From Segniliparus rugosus ATCC BAA-974 (GTDB lineage: Bacteria > Actinomycetota > Actinomycetes > Mycobacteriales > Mycobacteriaceae): 64,000 nt of DNA. The stretch spans positions 682,001-746,000 of the forward strand of contig NZ_KI391953.1 of assembly GCF_000185725.2 (NCBI RefSeq). Reading direction: 5' to 3'. The notes beneath the pieces were generated by a model. The model searched no databases. It saw only the letters and a list, made by a program, of their open reading frames with translations, and was not told where the DNA came from. The first letter of the stretch is position 1, and each line of letters opens with the position of its first letter. Positions 62,678 through 64,000 of the stretch are shown piece after piece. The position numbers and the translations under genes were made by a program.

Positions 62678-64000
62678 CCTGCCCGAAGTCCAGGGCGGCC
62701 TCGCCGAGTTCATGCGGGAGCGAGGCGTCGAGGCGCGGTCGTACCTCGCGGCGCTGGAGCGCCTCGCGCAGGGCCCCGCGACCACGCAAGAGCTGATCGA
62801 CGCGTCCGCGCTGTCCAGGCACGGGGTCGAGCAGCTGCTGCGGGCCGCTGGCGCGCAGGCTCCGCCGGGCGGCGCGGGAGCGTGGTCGTTGCCGTCGGAG
62901 GCCGAGGCGCAGCGGCAGGCTTTGCTTGGACGGTCCTCGGAAGGGCCCGCCGAGACGGCGGTGCTCGACGAGACGGTGCTCGACGAGACGGTGCTCGACG
63001 AGATCAAGGACGCGCAGCGTCGCGCGCCGAAGGCGAACCGGCATCTCGACCACGTGTCCGCGACCGCGCAGACGGCGCTGGCAAGGGCGCGGTGGCTTGC
63101 AGAGCGGTTCTGGCTCGGCGGCGCGCGGATTCTTTTCGTCGGCGACCACGACCTCACCAGCCTCGCGGTGGCCAGGCTCTGCCCAGGGGCGGAGATCGCG
63201 GTCGTGGACGTCGACGAGGCGCTGGTGGAGTTCCTCGCCGCCGAGCTGTCCGCGCGGGGCGCGAAGTTCCGGGCGCGGCACGCCGACCTGCGCCATCGGT
63301 TTCCCGCCGACCTCGAAGGCTGGGCGGACCTCTTCGTCACCGACCCGCCCTACACCCCGGAGGGCGTGGCGCTGTTCTGCGCGCGGGGGGCGCAGGGCCT
63401 GCGGAGCCTCGCGCGGGGCAGGGGCGTGCTGGCGTACGGGTACGGGGAAGACCAGCCCGCCCTCGGCCTCGCCGTGCAGAAGGCGATCCTCGGCTTGGAC
63501 TGCCTCGTCGAGGAACTGGTCCCCGACTTCAACCGCTACCACGGCGCGCAGGCCATCGGCAGCGCGAGCGATTGGCACGTGCTGCGCTTCGCCCCGAGCG
63601 CGGCGAAGAAGATCGAGCGGGCGGCGCGGGAAGCCCCGAAGACGATCTACTCCCATGGCCGCCAGTCCGTCGAGTCGGGCGGGGCCGCCCCGGCTTCGAG
63701 GGACTTGCGCAAGCAGGACGCGTCGGCCCTTTTCCGCGCTTTGCTGTGGGAGGGCGGCGAGCGTGTGGAGCTGCTCGTGGACAACAACCATCCCGACTTG
63801 CGCGACGCGAAGTCGCAAGCCCGGCTCAGCGACGACGTCGCGGGGAAATGGAGCCTCCGGTTCCGCAAGTCCGTGCCGGACTCGGCGAGCGCGGTCGTCG
63901 AGGCGGTCGCCGTCGAGCGGCCGAACCCGCGCAGCCTTGTGCTGCACAGGCCGCACGGCAAGCTGAAGAACGTGCTGCGCGAAGCGCGGATCCTGGCGGA
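62664..64000 (+). CDS. BpsA-like (branched-polyamine synthase family) protein, cut by window end
   Basis: Incomplete: 445 residues are visible. The GTG at 62664 overlaps the end of sigC by 14 bases, with GGGAG upstream. An N-terminal winged-helix-like part (~1-75) is followed by the methyltransferase-fold BpsA domain: ARILFVGDHDLTSLAVARLCPGAEIAVVDVDEAL, ADLFVTDPPYTPEGVALF and LAYGYGEDQPALGLAVQKAI. In thermophiles BpsA adds aminopropyl groups to spermidine with a GDDD and DPPY motif; here GDDD reads GDHD, so the same chemistry is uncertain. A 15-bp tandem repeat (ETVLD) lies in the linker between the two parts. Confidence 0.75.
   Translation, partial: MSWDSLPEVQGGLAEFMRERGVEARSYLAALERLAQGPATTQELIDASALSRHGVEQLLRAAGAQAPPGGAGAWSLPSEAEAQRQALLGRSSEGPAETAVLDETVLDETVLDEIKDAQRRAPKANRHLDHVSATAQTALARARWLAERFWLGGARILFVGDHDLTSLAVARLCPGAEIAVVDVDEALVEFLAAELSARGAKFRARHADLRHRFPADLEGWADLFVTDPPYTPEGVALFCARGAQGLRSLARGRGVLAYGYGEDQPALGLAVQKAILGLDCLVEELVPDFNRYHGAQAIGSASDWHVLRFAPSAAKKIERAAREAPKTIYSHGRQSVESGGAAPASRDLRKQDASALFRALLWEGGERVELLVDNNHPDLRDAKSQARLSDDVAGKWSLRFRKSVPDSASAVVEAVAVERPNPRSLVLHRPHGKLKNVLREARILA
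62952..62999 (+). repeat. 15-bp tandem repeat, in frame
   Basis: GAGACGGTGCTCGAC occurs at 62970-62984 and 62985-62999, preceded by an 18-bp variant at 62952-62969. It encodes ETAVLD-ETVLD-ETVLD in the BpsA-like protein linker. Confidence 0.9.

Overview
This is a GC-rich actinobacterial chromosome segment. It comes from a mycolic-acid bacterium of the Mycobacteriales. The evidence is a single-chain type I fatty acid synthase of about 3060 residues, the block steA-steB/mctB-pyrG-nudix-xerD in the same order as M. tuberculosis Rv1697-Rv1701, a SigC-type sigma factor, two cutinase-like esterases, an EphD-type hydrolase-dehydrogenase fusion, a CopD-CtaG fusion like Rv0102, and an S10 ribosomal operon that stops at rpsQ. 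My best guess is Segniliparus or a close relative, but that rests on recollection of family sequences, not on a search. I see no tRNA, rRNA, transposase, phage or CRISPR sequence.

Layout. 0.3-3.4 kb: a secreted 33-residue-repeat protein with a Ser/Gly/Thr-rich tail, split by a frameshift. 3.4-6.4 kb: gluconate kinase, gluconate permease and a TetR regulator, then a small SCP-like protein on the other strand. 6.4-13.7 kb: an orphan StyA-like flavin monooxygenase, the ectABCD ectoine/5-hydroxyectoine operon, a LysE exporter and a ProP-family transporter. 13.7-16.2 kb: a sugar-ABC ATPase, and a YceI protein with a MarR regulator. 16.2-21.8 kb: the steA-to-xerD block. 21.8-25.3 kb: two paralogous membrane proteins, an AidB-like dehydrogenase and a DUF305 lipoprotein. 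25.6-36.7 kb: fas and the CopD-CtaG fusion. 36.8-46.1 kb: LppU-like protein, nitronate monooxygenase, SthA transhydrogenase, an F420-type oxidoreductase, two cutinases, purB, a degenerate GDPD lipoprotein and a hotdog protein. 46.2-52.0 kb: promoter, structured leader, ten ribosomal protein genes and a strong terminator. 52.2-53.5 kb: two small membrane-anchored proteins. 53.6-59.2 kb: a four-gene oxygenation operon. 59.2-64 kb: copper-type P-ATPase, zinc-binding anti-sigma candidate, SigC and a BpsA-like protein cut by the window edge.

The most interesting system is the operon at 53.6-59.2 kb. Its first gene belongs to a family named 'metal-dependent hydrolase', yet it carries the ligand pattern E..ExxH..E..ExxH with spacing almost identical to methane monooxygenase hydroxylase. 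It is followed by a flavin/2Fe-2S reductase, an epoxide hydrolase-SDR fusion and a Baeyer-Villiger-type monooxygenase. The gene order matches a plausible reaction order: oxygenate, open the epoxide, oxidise the alcohol, insert oxygen. The target could be mycolates or another long lipid.

A second candidate system is the divergent sigC / anti-sigma / copper-ATPase module. A third theme is that at least six unrelated proteins carry short tandem repeats whose unit lengths are all multiples of three, so loops or tails have grown without breaking the frame. Three other parts touch copper or metal handling: MctB/SteB, CopD-CtaG and the His/Met-rich DUF305 lipoprotein.
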